DNA of 64,000 nucleotides from Paraburkholderia fungorum (GTDB lineage Bacteria; Pseudomonadota; Gammaproteobacteria; Burkholderiales; Burkholderiaceae): contig NZ_CADFGE010000001.1 in the NCBI RefSeq assembly GCF_902833645.1, forward strand, positions 496,001 to 560,000, read 5' to 3'. The position numbers were made by a program, and so were the translations under genes. Below the pieces are notes generated by a model. It had not been told where the DNA came from. It saw only the letters and a program-made list of their open reading frames with translations, and searched no databases. Positions 35,071 to 44,444 of the stretch are shown here, piece after piece. The first letter of the stretch is position 1. The number at the start of each line of letters is the position of its first letter.

Positions 35071-35937
35071 TTACTCGGTCCGCACCGGATTAGCAGCCGT
35101 ACTGGACTGTGCGGGAGTATTGAGTCTGTTGAGCAAGTCGATGGCGTCGTCCTCGCCCAGTTCGGTGAACAGAGGAGGCAGATATTTTACTTGCGTCTGT
35201 AGTTCGCCATCATCGGTGATTTCGGGAAAGACGATCCGAATGTTATCGAGCACCTGTTCCAGGCCACCGTCCAGCGTGAGAAAGCGCACCTTGAGTTGAA
35301 TTGGCAATTCTCTTGCCACAGATTTTACAAGCGCGATCCGCGGAATGAGGTGGACGTCGCTCAGCACGTTGTACGTTGAGTCTGGCTTTGTGGGCTTCAG
35401 GACCTTGCGTGCATCAAGGTTGCCGTACAGGCAGGCGACGAACAGAACCACGATGCTATCTGTCGTTTCCAGACCGTCCGATATCGCAAGTTCAGCAAGC
35501 TTATTTTCGACAGTCCTGCGCGCAGCGGGTGCGACCGGATCAATGATCAACGGTGCCGCCTTTGTCCGGAACGCTGCGCGCGCGTCCCAGTCGGCTTCCC
35601 GAAGTCCCGCAAAGATTTGAGCAAACATATCCTTTGCAGACTTAAGGTACTCGGAGTCTGTACGTGCAGACTTGAAAAAACGGGCGACTGCTTCCGTTTC
35701 CTTCTCAAGTTGCGTTGTTTTCTCGGTCACGTTGTCTTCGCGTCCGTGTTCGCCCTCCATCAGCGACGGTAATGGACTGATGGCGTATTGAGGTGCGTCG
35801 ATTTCCCGGAGAAAATCGAGCATGCGTTGCTCCTTTTCCCCTTTCTGTTCGGTCCCGGCGATCGCGACTTTGATGACGGATACAACGTTGCGATCCAGAA
35901 GAAAAAGCGTGTCGGTCTGTATACTGGCTGAGTTCAT
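35071..35937 (-). CDS. Unknown protein with possible PIN-like nuclease fold
   Basis: I do not recognise this 288-residue protein as a named family. The N-terminus TLFLLDRNVVSVIKVAI looks like the first strand of a PIN-type nuclease with Asp15. Other acidic residues fall where PIN domains need them: Glu61/Glu63 (PSLMEGEHG), Asp194 (LSDVHLIPRIAL) and Asp223 (FLTLDGG). The fold is an inference from spacing, not a match. It follows the RloC-like gene on the same strand after 338 bases. It could be a second effector, an unrelated accessory gene or a toxin without its antitoxin. Composition is less GC-rich than the metabolic genes. Confidence 0.6.
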   Translation of the reverse strand: MNSASIQTDTLFLLDRNVVSVIKVAIAGTEQKGEKEQRMLDFLREIDAPQYAISPLPSLMEGEHGREDNVTEKTTQLEKETEAVARFFKSARTDSEYLKSAKDMFAQIFAGLREADWDARAAFRTKAAPLIIDPVAPAARRTVENKLAELAISDGLETTDSIVVLFVACLYGNLDARKVLKPTKPDSTYNVLSDVHLIPRIALVKSVARELPIQLKVRFLTLDGGLEQVLDNIRIVFPEITDDGELQTQVKYLPPLFTELGEDDAIDLLNRLNTPAQSSTAANPVRTE

Positions 35938-36275
35938 GCTTTTTTCACTTATGTTGGATGGATAGCTCTTTGATTGTTCACCTGACCCGACTGTATCTTA
36001 CAATGATGCCAGCGCGGGGATACATGAAGAGCCGTAGGCGACAGCCACGGCTATTGCCTAGCCTGTCATGACAGGTGATGGCACCGAAGATGCAGATGGC
36101 AGCTTTCGCACAGCATGGGACTTGGGGGTGTCTGCAAATCCACTCCGGCGAGCGGCCGAAAGTGGCCGACCTGAGCCCGCAACGACTGGCTCTGCTCGAC
36201 CCGTCACAGCCATTCAGTATCGATTGATTCATCTGGCGGCTTCCGGCCAACAATCGGACATTGGGAGCGATCCTT
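35938..36275. other. Non-coding gap between RloC-like and PIN-like genes
   Basis: No convincing gene. It holds a TCGACCCG-N7-CATTC element and a GGCTTCCGGCCAACAATCGGACATTG segment of the kind found in dispersed intergenic repeats of this group. The repeat suggests that the two flanking genes are not one compact operon. Confidence 0.35.
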
Positions 36276-38702
36276 TTAGCCGACTCGCTCAGGCTCTCCA
36301 ATGCTCTTTAACAGGGCGTTATATTGAACCTTGTCGGCAGTGTAGATCTTGTCCAAGACGTAATTAGCCACCTTGGCGATCTCAGGAATTTCTACGGGCT
36401 TAAAGCCTCTGTCTGGGACGGCTTCCAGGTGCGAAAACTCGTTATTAAGGCGATTGATCAGCGCAACTGCTGTATCTTCCTCTTCCCCGAAGAATTTCTT
36501 GATCCGTTCAAAGGCGTCGCTCCTATCATCATGATAGGGATACTTGAAGAACAAGAAGGCTTCTAGGAATTTTCGCAGGTTGTTACCAAAGCCGAAAAAT
36601 GGCTCATGGCTATCTGCTGCGGCAGCTTGATCTTTGCACTTGTAAATCTGATGAAAGAGGTAGTGAAACTCAGTTATGTAGTCTTTAAGATAAGACGGCA
36701 TGAGCAAGATGTTGCTTGAAGCGCCGTTGCGCTCAATCATGAAATGCTCGTGATCATCGGCACTTTTCGTCTTGCCTTCACCAGCAGGGATTTTCTTTTT
36801 CGGAATGGAGAGGCGCTTGAGGTACTTGAGGAAGTCCAGATTATGGGTGGAGATAAAAAGCTGCTTGTAGCGGTAGGCGTTTGAACCGTCAGCATTCTTG
36901 ATCGGCTTGGCGATCAAGCTCTCAATCAAGCTGAACATGAAGAAGATATGGTTTCCGTCTAGGCTAGAAATTGGATCGTCAATGTAGATGATTAGTTCTT
37001 TGCCTTTGCTCTCAGGATCGTCTAGCTTGGCAATGAAATAGCAGAAGGCAATCAGGCTGCACTCGCCTTCGCTGAGGTTATACGCGGCGTTGCCGTTTCG
37101 TGTGATTTCAAACATGACTGTGGCTTTGTCTACGCCGTCACGGGCCTCAAGCTTGATACCGTCGTGGCCGAAGAAGTTGTTGAGTAAAGAGTTGACTCGC
37201 TCGGCTCCCTTCCGCTCATCCTTTTGCTTGGCTCTCAAAGTCTGGACTTCTGCCTCGGCGTCACGGATCTCTTTTTCCGCGTCCGTATGGGCCGTGCCAG
37301 CCGTGTCGGCGTCGGTCTTGAGGTTAGCTATGCGGGCAACCTCCTTGTCATAGGTGATCGCATTAGCAAACGCGAACACGTCAGCCAGGCGAAGTGCATC
37401 CCTAGCAGCGGTCTTGTCTTTTTCTAGGGTCTCTGTCTTGCCATTGCTCGTGACGATCAGCGCATTGATGTCCTGAACATGCTTCTCGATCTCCTCAGCG
37501 TCATGCGAAGGGGCGTTCACAAGCACAGGCTGGAACAGGTTGTTCTTGCGAGTCTCAAGCGACTTCTTAAGGGCTTCCAAGTCTTTTTTGTAGACACCAA
37601 GTGCTTCCGATAGCGCCTTGCTGCTCGCTTCAAAGGCGGTGCGCTCATCCGCATAAAACTGAGCAGCTGTGAAGGTATTGAGTCCAGCAATGTACTTGAT
37701 CTCGTCCGTGACCGACGCTATAACCGCATCCAAGGCTGTTTCGAGGTCGCTCGACTCTTTGCTGAAGTGTTCGTCCAGCACTTGCCAAATGTCGTGCGGC
37801 AAGTCCTGTCGGCAAAAAGCACAGGTGTTCCGCTTGTCCCGGTGGTGCTGGATACCTTGCTTGACCCAAAGCTGCAAAGCGCTGTCCTTGAGCAGTTCTT
37901 CAATCGCTTTGGTAGGCGTTATCGATTTGGACAGAAGAGGTTCAGCGATGGCCTTCAGCGACTCCAGCTTGAGGGTGATGGTCAGAGTGCCTGTGATGTC
38001 CGGTAGGGCTTCCTGCTTGAGCAAGACGAGCTTGCCTGCTTGTTCCTCGGTGGTCAGTGCGATGAAGCCGGGCTTACTGGTGGAAGCAATGTCGCGTCTG
38101 ATGTGCTCGATGGTGTAGACGGGCGCGCGGTACTGTGGATTCTTCTTGATCTTCTCGGCAGCATGCGAGCGCAGCTTGTCTTCCAAGCCGTTCAAAGCCG
38201 CGCTGTGGGCTGTCTTGGCGCGATCGCGCTCTTTCTTCGTGGCCTCCAGGTCAAAGCGCAGTCCAGCTTTGCCCTCCACACTGCCAAGCTTGGCCTCGAT
38301 GACAGCAATGGTGTCGTCAATCTCCTTATTCTGCTCGCCGACGATGGCGAAGGTCTTGATAACGCCGCCGATCTCCTGATTGACTAGGAAGCTCAGGTTG
38401 TCAGTCACGAAGTCGCGGTTGTAGACCCGAACATCATAGTTGTGGGTCAGCAAGCCAGCATCGGTGACTGCACCTTTTTCACCAATCACGGTGAAGGACG
38501 AACCCACATAGTTCAGGGGGAGCTTGCGCGTCTCCAGTGCACGAAAAACACGAGAGAGAGTCGTTTTGCCGGAATAGTTGCGTCCGTAGATGATGTTCAG
38601 ACGCTGGAAGAACTTGACGTTTTTGCCATTGTCTCGAACGGTCTTCTTCCACTCCAGACCTTGGAAGCTACCAAAGCTTGCTATGTCTATCTGATTGATC
38701 AC
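36276..38702 (-). CDS. rloC: RloC-like zinc-hook anticodon nuclease (ABC ATPase)
   Basis: This 808-residue protein has a split ABC ATPase: Walker A YGRNYSGKTT (39-48), signature LSEGECSL (543-550), Walker B LIIYIDDPISSLD (570-582) and H-loop ISTHN (His620). Between the halves lies a long coiled coil broken by CAFC (Cys294/Cys297), a Rad50-type zinc hook. Downstream, Arg710-x3-Glu714-x43-His758 (LRKFLEAF and EFSHLE) matches the R-x3-E...H catalytic triad of PrrC/RloC anticodon nucleases. RloC cleaves tRNA anticodon loops and is thought to act in phage defence and DNA-damage responses. Unlike PrrC it is not tied to a restriction system, and none is seen here. The gene is visibly less GC-rich than its surroundings, consistent with horizontal transfer. 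Confidence 0.88.
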   Translation of the reverse strand: MINQIDIASFGSFQGLEWKKTVRDNGKNVKFFQRLNIIYGRNYSGKTTLSRVFRALETRKLPLNYVGSSFTVIGEKGAVTDAGLLTHNYDVRVYNRDFVTDNLSFLVNQEIGGVIKTFAIVGEQNKEIDDTIAVIEAKLGSVEGKAGLRFDLEATKKERDRAKTAHSAALNGLEDKLRSHAAEKIKKNPQYRAPVYTIEHIRRDIASTSKPGFIALTTEEQAGKLVLLKQEALPDITGTLTITLKLESLKAIAEPLLSKSITPTKAIEELLKDSALQLWVKQGIQHHRDKRNTCAFCRQDLPHDIWQVLDEHFSKESSDLETALDAVIASVTDEIKYIAGLNTFTAAQFYADERTAFEASSKALSEALGVYKKDLEALKKSLETRKNNLFQPVLVNAPSHDAEEIEKHVQDINALIVTSNGKTETLEKDKTAARDALRLADVFAFANAITYDKEVARIANLKTDADTAGTAHTDAEKEIRDAEAEVQTLRAKQKDERKGAERVNSLLNNFFGHDGIKLEARDGVDKATVMFEITRNGNAAYNLSEGECSLIAFCYFIAKLDDPESKGKELIIYIDDPISSLDGNHIFFMFSLIESLIAKPIKNADGSNAYRYKQLFISTHNLDFLKYLKRLSIPKKKIPAGEGKTKSADDHEHFMIERNGASSNILLMPSYLKDYITEFHYLFHQIYKCKDQAAAADSHEPFFGFGNNLRKFLEAFLFFKYPYHDDRSDAFERIKKFFGEEEDTAVALINRLNNEFSHLEAVPDRGFKPVEIPEIAKVANYVLDKIYTADKVQYNALLKSIGEPERVG

Positions 38703-39104
38703 GGGCTGAGTCCCCTATGGTGGCCCTCACAGTCTACAAGGCTCGAGGGCTGCGTGCTCTGAATTTGCGTTCCAGAAGCGTTAGAAGTAGTCTGAGTCGA
38801 GATAATTTTTTTGCATTCACTTCGTCTCCCAGTGCCGGAAGCGACGTGCATCTTCGCTTGACGACACGGAGACGCTTAACGACCTACAAATACGACCGGT
38901 GCGCGAAGGTCCATTGTTTGAGACTAAACCGCCGTTCAAATGCCCGTGTGAAAATCTAGCATATGGCCAGCTACTGCCTGACGCGATGCCACCCGCAAGT
39001 GGACATTCATCGGCAATCCCGCTCGGCGAGGAATTACCACAAAGGCCGACAACTTGACGATCGCATACACGAAATGACAGACAGTTTGGCCTCAACAAAC
39101 CCAA
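38703..39104. other. Non-coding stretch upstream of rloC
   Basis: Short open frames on the minus strand here lack protein-like composition. Segments such as GTGGACATTCATCGGCAAT resemble dispersed intergenic repeats. It must contain the rloC promoter, but no clear -35/-10 pair was found. Confidence 0.35.
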
Positions 39105-40046
39105 TCAAACCGGCGTTCCCCACGGCGTTGTTGCAATGCGTGGCGATGCTGCATGCGGCCAAATTTTTGCAAGGGCGGTCGCATCCACATGACGCGTGTC
39201 AATATACACACCGCTTTTAACCGAATTTCCATACGTGCTAACAAGCCGAGCCGCCGTAGCCTCGTCAAGTTCGTGCTGATTTGTCGTGACTTCAAAAACT
39301 CTGTGATGGTGCGTATTAAACTTGTCTTTGTAATCGACAACAGCGAAATAGAGAACATACGTATTAAGCCGGCGACCGTCCGAATTCGCGAACGCTGCTA
39401 CGTTGTCGTCAAACTTGCGCTCGTCCATCGTAAAGGTCTCATATAAGCGCCCCTTGTACTCTGCGGGAAACGCTTCGAATCCCTCATAGTCTCCAACAAC
39501 CGGAACATAAACGGCGCGAAGCGGACTGTCGCTTGCCGCTTGAGGAGTGCCTGCCATGCGTAGCTCACCGATGTAGAGAAACGTCAGAGGGCGAACTGAT
39601 AATTCAGTTAGCTCTCCGCCCGTGTTGTCGACACTAAGCATTGCGCGGTTGGCTTGGGCAGACGGACGGGTCAACTGTACTTTGATAAAAGGCTGCTCAA
39701 GACGCTCAGCAGAGGACAGGTTGGAGGCGCGGCGCTTGTCGAGTTCCAGTATGCACTGCACATAGGCCTGGTATTTTTTATCGTCGCCGGTCAACAAGCC
39801 ATTGCGCATCGCGTCAATTCGAATTTCAGATGCTCGCTCGGCTGATAGCTCACCACCATACTTATCTTTCTCCGCAGCGATTGTTAGACCGACGCGGTCG
39901 TCGACGCCTAATCCGCCACATCGCGCGACATCTTTCATTTCAGCATCGTGCTGGATAAGCGAGTTCGCTGCGGTTGATGTGTTGGTCGTGGAGCAGCCTG
40001 CGGTCACGGCCAGAGCCGTACAAATCCCCAGAATATACATTTTCAT
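39105..40046 (-). CDS. Putative lipoprotein of unknown function
   Basis: A 313-residue protein with a lipoprotein signal: MKMYILGICTALAVTAGCST, lipid-accepting Cys18. The mature part has no motif I recognise. It contains LIQHDAEMKDVARCGGLGVDDRVGLTIAAEKDKYGGELS and later a long beta-rich region (NTGGELTELSVRPLTFLYIGELRM, YVLYFAVVDYKDKFNTHHHRVFEV), which suggests a periplasmic, beta-sandwich-like domain. Neighbours give no clue. Membrane attachment is supported by the signal; the role is unknown. Confidence 0.75.
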   Translation of the reverse strand: MKMYILGICTALAVTAGCSTTNTSTAANSLIQHDAEMKDVARCGGLGVDDRVGLTIAAEKDKYGGELSAERASEIRIDAMRNGLLTGDDKKYQAYVQCILELDKRRASNLSSAERLEQPFIKVQLTRPSAQANRAMLSVDNTGGELTELSVRPLTFLYIGELRMAGTPQAASDSPLRAVYVPVVGDYEGFEAFPAEYKGRLYETFTMDERKFDDNVAAFANSDGRRLNTYVLYFAVVDYKDKFNTHHHRVFEVTTNQHELDEATAARLVSTYGNSVKSGVYIDTRHVDATALAKIWPHAASPRIATTPWGTPV

Positions 40047-40711
40047 TCTAAAACCCCAATGATCTATGGCCCATCGGGGTTATCGGCCGGCTGCGCCAAA
40101 ACTTTATGATTAAAGCGCAAATCCCATGCGCGACGGTTCAAGTTCGACAGCTACAATCGCGACACTGTTAGCTTAGGCCATCGATTGGTATGCTAATCGC
40201 ATGAGGAAACTAAACTGTCTTAACGACAGATGCAAAAGACAAATCTATCGGTCATCAATCGAAGGTCTAACCAAATTGAAACATACGTCGAATTTCTTAT
40301 TAAAAATTTCAAGTGGAAGCGCGTGATGAGTAGATTTTTTACCGCAGCTGTTGCCGTCTGGGGCGTCGGGGGCGTGCCTCGCTCTGCTCGTGACCATGCT
40401 GCTTGCGAGCGGAAGCAACTCATTGGGGGCTGGGTTGGCGCCATTCATCGGCGGCGGACTTACGGTTGCAGTAGACATCCTCGGTCCCATAGTAGGGCTG
40501 ATCGCAGCTGTAGCGAGACCTTCCAAAGATAAGAAAGCATCCGGCGCGACGAAGTCATCGGCACTCCGCGTTGTGTCTCGCGCGATAACAGCCGTTCGCC
40601 CTGATCCGATTTCAAGCAAACCCACTCAGGCCAGCAAGGCTTCTACCCGGGGGCGTCCTACAGACAATCGAAGCCGGCATACAAAATCTATCGATACAAC
40701 TGAGACGAAAG
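40047..40711 (+). other. Gap with a weak small membrane-protein ORF
   Basis: A frame from the TTG at 40351 encodes ACLALLVTMLLASGSNSL and GGGLTVAVDILGPIVGLIAAVARP, two plausible membrane helices followed by a Lys/Ser-rich tail, but it runs 80 bases into the next gene. Upstream, another frame starting at 40326 (MSRFFTAAVAVWG) could be its displaced beginning, as if by a frameshift. Evidence is too thin to call a gene. Confidence 0.25.
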
Positions 40712-41164
40712 ATGAAGAAGCTATTTACCCTCGCTGTGTCGGTATTGTTGCTGGTTGGTGGCTTGCTTTTCCAGCAAGGCGCGTTCGCTGATAGCGCGAC
40801 GCCGGACGCCAACACCAAAGCGTTCTACACCTGGTACATCAAGCTGCAATCCAAAGAAACTTATCCGTTGCTGGACAAGGGCATCTACGCCTATGTAACC
40901 AAGTCGACGGTCGACGGCCTTCGGAATGCTTACCGTCACAACAAACTCCCTGGTGACAGCGACTATTTCACCAAGGTGCAGGACTACGACGAACAGGACT
41001 GGTCCAGCAACATCGCAACCCAACAGCCGGTTATGCTTGGCGACGTCGCGGTCGTGCCCGTTACTTTCGGTTCGAAAGACAAAATCAGCGTGTTGGTGTT
41101 CCTGCGCAAACAAGGCGAAAACTGGAAGATCACCAAAGTCGACGACACGCTCGACTATCAGTAA
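40712..41164 (+). CDS. Secreted DUF3828-like protein
   Basis: A 150-residue protein with a clear signal peptide (MKKLFTLAVSVLLLVGGLLFQQGAFADS, cleavage near residue 27). The mature part begins TPDANTKAFYTWYIKLQSKETYPLLDKGIYAYVTKSTVDGLR and ends in a four-strand sheet (VAVVPVTFGSKDKISVLVFLRKQGENWKITKVDDT). This fits the DUF3828 family of small periplasmic proteins, some of which resemble immunity proteins against peptidoglycan-targeting effectors. That role is only a possibility here, since no toxin gene is adjacent. Confidence 0.75.
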   Translation: MKKLFTLAVSVLLLVGGLLFQQGAFADSATPDANTKAFYTWYIKLQSKETYPLLDKGIYAYVTKSTVDGLRNAYRHNKLPGDSDYFTKVQDYDEQDWSSNIATQQPVMLGDVAVVPVTFGSKDKISVLVFLRKQGENWKITKVDDTLDYQ

Positions 41165-41560
41165 AACGCGAACGTCTGCGCCAGCCGACATGCCGCGGCT
41201 CCTCATCTAGCACGTGCACGTAGAAAACATCGACAAGCATGGAGCGCCCCGTGTTCACCAATGCGGTTGCGACAGGACGGCGACGATATCATTGGCGAAG
41301 TAGGGCGTCGATTCAGGCGCTTCCGGCGGATTTCATCGTCCGTGGCTCCTAATCCGGGCTGGGCCGGTGAATGACGTCTTCGAGCGTAGCTGAGCCCCGG
41401 TCTGCCAAGGCCGATTGACGAATGGCGACCTCGGCAGAGCGCCATCCAGTTTTGTCCTAGTCCTCCTTATCCGTTCGGCTAAATCAAACATTTAGCCTAC
41501 AAGGTTGAAGGCAACGCGTGTTGCCTGCCTTATAATTACCAAGTCGTCGGGATACACCCG
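41165..41560. other. Gap before the structured RNA
   Basis: No supported gene. The only open frames are GC-rich shadows, apart from a 37-codon plus-strand frame (41239-41352) with no recognisable match. Confidence 0.3.
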
Positions 41561-41712
41561 GTGACCAGGTTTAGCAGCCTGTAGTCGAAAACCGCACACC
41601 CGCTCACGCGGGGCGTGCGTCTACCTCTGCACGTCTATATTTCAATGGGCGGGCCGTGGTGGGGAGCCGCAAGGCTCGCCGGTTTGTTTTCGACCCGGTC
41701 TGCTAACCCGCT
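41561..41712 (+). ncRNA. Structured RNA resembling phage C4-type antisense RNA
   Basis: Several helices can be drawn: CGCAC/GTGCG (41593-41597 with 41615-41619) around CCCGC-TCAC-GCGGG (41599-41612); a GAGCC-GCAA-GGCTC hairpin (41664-41677); and a long-range pairing of GGTTTAGCAG (41568-41577) with CTGCTAACCC (41700-41709), 9 of 10. The GGGAGCCGCAAGGCTCGCCGG hairpin followed by CCCGGTCTGCTAACCC recalls the C4 antisense RNA of phages P1/P7 and similar prophage elements (from memory, not checked). A TATAAT lies at 41531-41536. It precedes the small gene at 41779. Confidence 0.5.
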
Positions 41713-41778
41713 TCGTGCCCGCTCACCCCTTTCCAAGCGAGTGTCGGGCGATCCAGGAAGAAACAGGGAGATCGCACC

Positions 41779-42249
41779 ATGAGCAAATCCACAAAAAACC
41801 AACCGGCTTCACGTCCGCCTGTCGACGCACTCCAGTACGAAAAACTTGCGCTGTCGGCATTCGATTTATGTAACCGGCATCTGGATCAACTGAATACCTT
41901 GATCACACTTGCGTCCTCAATATGTAGGAATCCTCCCATTACGCTTGAAGAAAGACGACGTCGTCAGACGCTTCTTGAATTGCTGGTGGACACGTCTGAG
42001 CGATATCAGCAGGAACTCGAATGCGACCGCGAGTTGTACGAGGTGATTGCGCTAGACGCGAAGGGCGTTCCACAAAGCCGTATCACCGCACGCAATGCAG
42101 CAAACCTGCTTGCGGAGGAACTATTGCAGCGAACAGGAGAATTGCCAACGACTGTAACGGCGCCACAGCGCAAAAGGTCGTCCTCGGAAAACACCACGGC
42201 GTTGAGCGTCGAGGACAACGCACAACAGTCGGTTTCCGCACCCGCCTAG
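41779..42249 (+). CDS. Hypothetical protein downstream of the C4-like RNA
   Basis: A 156-residue soluble, helical protein: DALQYEKLALSAFDLCNRHLDQLNTLITLASSICRNPP, ERRRRQTLLELLVDTSERYQQELECDRELYEVIA, then a disordered Ser/Thr-rich tail. GGGAGATC precedes the ATG. I know no function. Its place right after the structured RNA, with a long leader, suggests that the RNA regulates it, as C4 RNA does for phage anti-repressor genes. The protein itself does not look like an anti-repressor. Confidence 0.65.
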   Translation: MSKSTKNQPASRPPVDALQYEKLALSAFDLCNRHLDQLNTLITLASSICRNPPITLEERRRRQTLLELLVDTSERYQQELECDRELYEVIALDAKGVPQSRITARNAANLLAEELLQRTGELPTTVTAPQRKRSSSENTTALSVEDNAQQSVSAPA

Positions 42250-43187
42250 GCGATCAAGAAAGACAGACGAGTGGTAAGGGCACAGATCAGAATCGTTCTG
42301 CAATTCATGCACGGAGGTGGTTTTGGCCCATCTCAGTGCAGCCTTTACCTCGCTGTCGGCGATCACGCTGCTTGCTTTTTGTTGTCGTCGCCCCATCGGT
42401 TGGTATGGTCAACTCGAGTCGATATGGCAACTTGCTTCGGTCTCTACTGGGAAAGTAGTTGCGGCTTCCTCATTTCACACGCGGAGCTGGAGATTTCCCG
42501 GCTCTCGTTAGAAGGATATCTGGTTTGGCAGGCGTCTGGCGCAGACGTGTTTTCTGAAGGCTTTCGCTTGCTGCCCGGTTATATCGAAGCCGTGGATTTC
42601 AACGGAAGTGTGTATCGGCTTGATTACGTGACCCATGAAGCAATAGTTAGCTAGTATCTCTGGTTGATGTTGGATGGTTGCTTTCGGAAAACGCGAGGGC
42701 CGCTCAGGGTCGGTTCTGCTGGCAGCCGAACGATCAACGGGGGCCAACTCGGCGGTTCGGCATCGGACCGGGTTCGGCCAGCATGCGTCACTCGGCAGCG
42801 GTTCTGCCTGTAGATTCGAACGTCATTGACGTACCTACAGCCGCCGTCCGGACTATCTCTCAAGTTTGGCGCTTGGCTGCCGTAGAGACAATATGATCGC
42901 TCTATGCAGCATACCAAGCCTATGGCCCGTCCGTCCCGTCTGTCACATTTTCTTAACGACGATCTAGATGATCCAGACCAACCCGACAACGATCCGAGCA
43001 CACGCTTGCGTTCAAGGGGCGGGGTAGACCCTTTTCACCATGCAGCCGTCATAAATCGTCTGCCAGCGGCATCGGCCGGACATTCAGATGTCAGCGACGC
43101 TCCTAAAGCGGCCGCGTCTATGGTACCGATCATGACAACTGCAACGCAGACACGTTTTTGCCTGCCAACGGGAGTGCGATTTCTGAC
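42250..43187. other. Long stretch without a convincing gene
   Basis: Two overlapping frames at 42271-42654 and 42317-42511 have hydrophobic parts (HLSAAFTSLSAITLLAF) and GYIEAVDFNGSVYRLDYVTHEAIVS at the end of the longer one, but neither has a good ribosome site or full protein-like composition. From about 42700 the DNA is repeat-like, with GGTCGGTT/GGGTTCGGCC segments. A decayed gene is likely. Confidence 0.3.
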
Positions 43188-44087
43188 ATGATTATTCGAA
43201 TTCTTTTGCTGCTGCTAGGAATCTCAAGCTTCAATTGTGCGGCAGATGAAACATGGGGTACTCCCGTTGTTATACCCGGCACCGGCCTCCATTTGGTTCC
43301 ACCGCCCGGGCTGCAGGTAGCGCTTGCGGGTCCCACGCTAATCGATGCCAATGGCGAGACCGTAATCAGTTTCGCCATGAATGTTTCGCGCTTCAGCTTG
43401 GAGAATAACCCAACGTGGCGGGCGATATATGTGCACCCACCAAGGGTCATTACGATTTCATCTCTCGCGGGGAATCTGTATCGCCGGACAAGGAGTGAGG
43501 ACGGCGGCGCATGGGACGGATGGATGCTGGTCGTGCCCAGAGGCAAGCAAACCCTTACCGTCTTAGTGACTTACACGGGGCGCGATGCTGACAGGTTCGA
43601 ACACATCCCGGACTATCTGCGCACGATTTCTTGGGACGATTCGGTGCCGAATCCCGAACTCGCCGTCGGCGTGAGACTTGTTCCAATGGGCCTTCACCTT
43701 GTAACCGGAGTCTTTGGACCGCTTTCTTACACCGAGACTGGCGAAGCTGGCGCATCGGGGCCGTCGCTAGTGATTCAGGCAATGCCGCTTCCGCTCAGTA
43801 AGGTGGACTCCATCTTTCCCGGGAATTGCAAACAAGTGATCAGTAAGAGCCTTGGTGACAATCAGTTCATAGAGCCATCCACTGTTCAACGTCAAGAATT
43901 CGCGTACTGTGAAGGCTGGAACAACGGAGTTTATGTTGCCTTGGGTCGTCTTTCGACGGGCGCCCTGATTATGGCGGTTGGCACGTCTTCCTCCAGCCGT
44001 TTCCCTGTGAGTCTAGCCGCGTTCCGATCTGCGATGCAGAATCTTCAAGTCCTTCCAGGCCGCATTTACCAGTCAGGGGTCAGGTGA
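43188..44087 (+). CDS. Secreted protein of unknown function
   Basis: A 299-residue protein starting MIIRILLLLLGISSFNCAADETWG, a signal peptide with probable cleavage after residue 18. The mature part is beta-rich, for example GLHLVPPPGLQVALAGPTLIDANGETVISFAMNVSRFSL, and repeats a GTG/MGLHLVPP-like segment at its middle (VRLVPMGLHLVTGVFGP), which hints at two related domains. A frame start at 43158 exists but lacks the signal at its N-terminus. Similar secreted proteins occur near type VI effector clusters, but nothing here proves that link. Confidence 0.65.
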   Translation: MIIRILLLLLGISSFNCAADETWGTPVVIPGTGLHLVPPPGLQVALAGPTLIDANGETVISFAMNVSRFSLENNPTWRAIYVHPPRVITISSLAGNLYRRTRSEDGGAWDGWMLVVPRGKQTLTVLVTYTGRDADRFEHIPDYLRTISWDDSVPNPELAVGVRLVPMGLHLVTGVFGPLSYTETGEAGASGPSLVIQAMPLPLSKVDSIFPGNCKQVISKSLGDNQFIEPSTVQRQEFAYCEGWNNGVYVALGRLSTGALIMAVGTSSSSRFPVSLAAFRSAMQNLQVLPGRIYQSGVR

Positions 44088-44444
44088 AGCCAGCCCTTTG
44101 CCTATCGCTAAGCGTGCCTTTCCCGCGCCCGTTAGCGGCGTATCTTAGCTATGCATCATGCGTGACAGTCTTGGCGAAGGGGGATTATCTGAGGCGCTCG
44201 ACCAGAGCCGCATCTAGCGGCAATCAAGTAAAGCCGTTTCCGCGCGAGGCACTGGTTCTAAGCGGGACCGTGCCGCTGCTTGCCTTCTCAATCCGGCCAC
44301 TCGATTCCCCTGCGGACGACCGGCAACTTTGGGTCGGCTCGGGCCGATCGCGCATCCGGCGCAGTACGGCCAGGAAGGGACGCTCGACATGCCGAGCTAG
44401 ATTGCTGACAATCCGCACACGTACGATTAGCAAAGGTGCGCTTA
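44088..44444. other. Gap without supported gene
   Basis: Short frames only. A GCAACTTTGGGTCGGCTCGGGCCGATCGCG segment resembles dispersed repeats seen elsewhere in the accessory region. Confidence 0.3.

Noticed and set aside
36276..38702. SMC/RecF-like repair ATPase or PrrC
   Set aside because: The CxxC hook inside the coiled coil and the C-terminal R-x3-E...H triad favour RloC; PrrC is about half this length and sits with a type I restriction system, which is absent.
40351..40791. Small ORF with two possible membrane helices
   Set aside because: Starts at a TTG without a ribosome site and overlaps a well-supported signal-peptide gene by 80 bases; kept only as a note in the gap description.
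41593..41680. Clustered hairpins considered as a CRISPR or integron attC-like element
   Set aside because: No direct repeats with spacers and no RGYYYAAC/GTTRRRY pair; the long-range pairing fits a C4-like RNA better.
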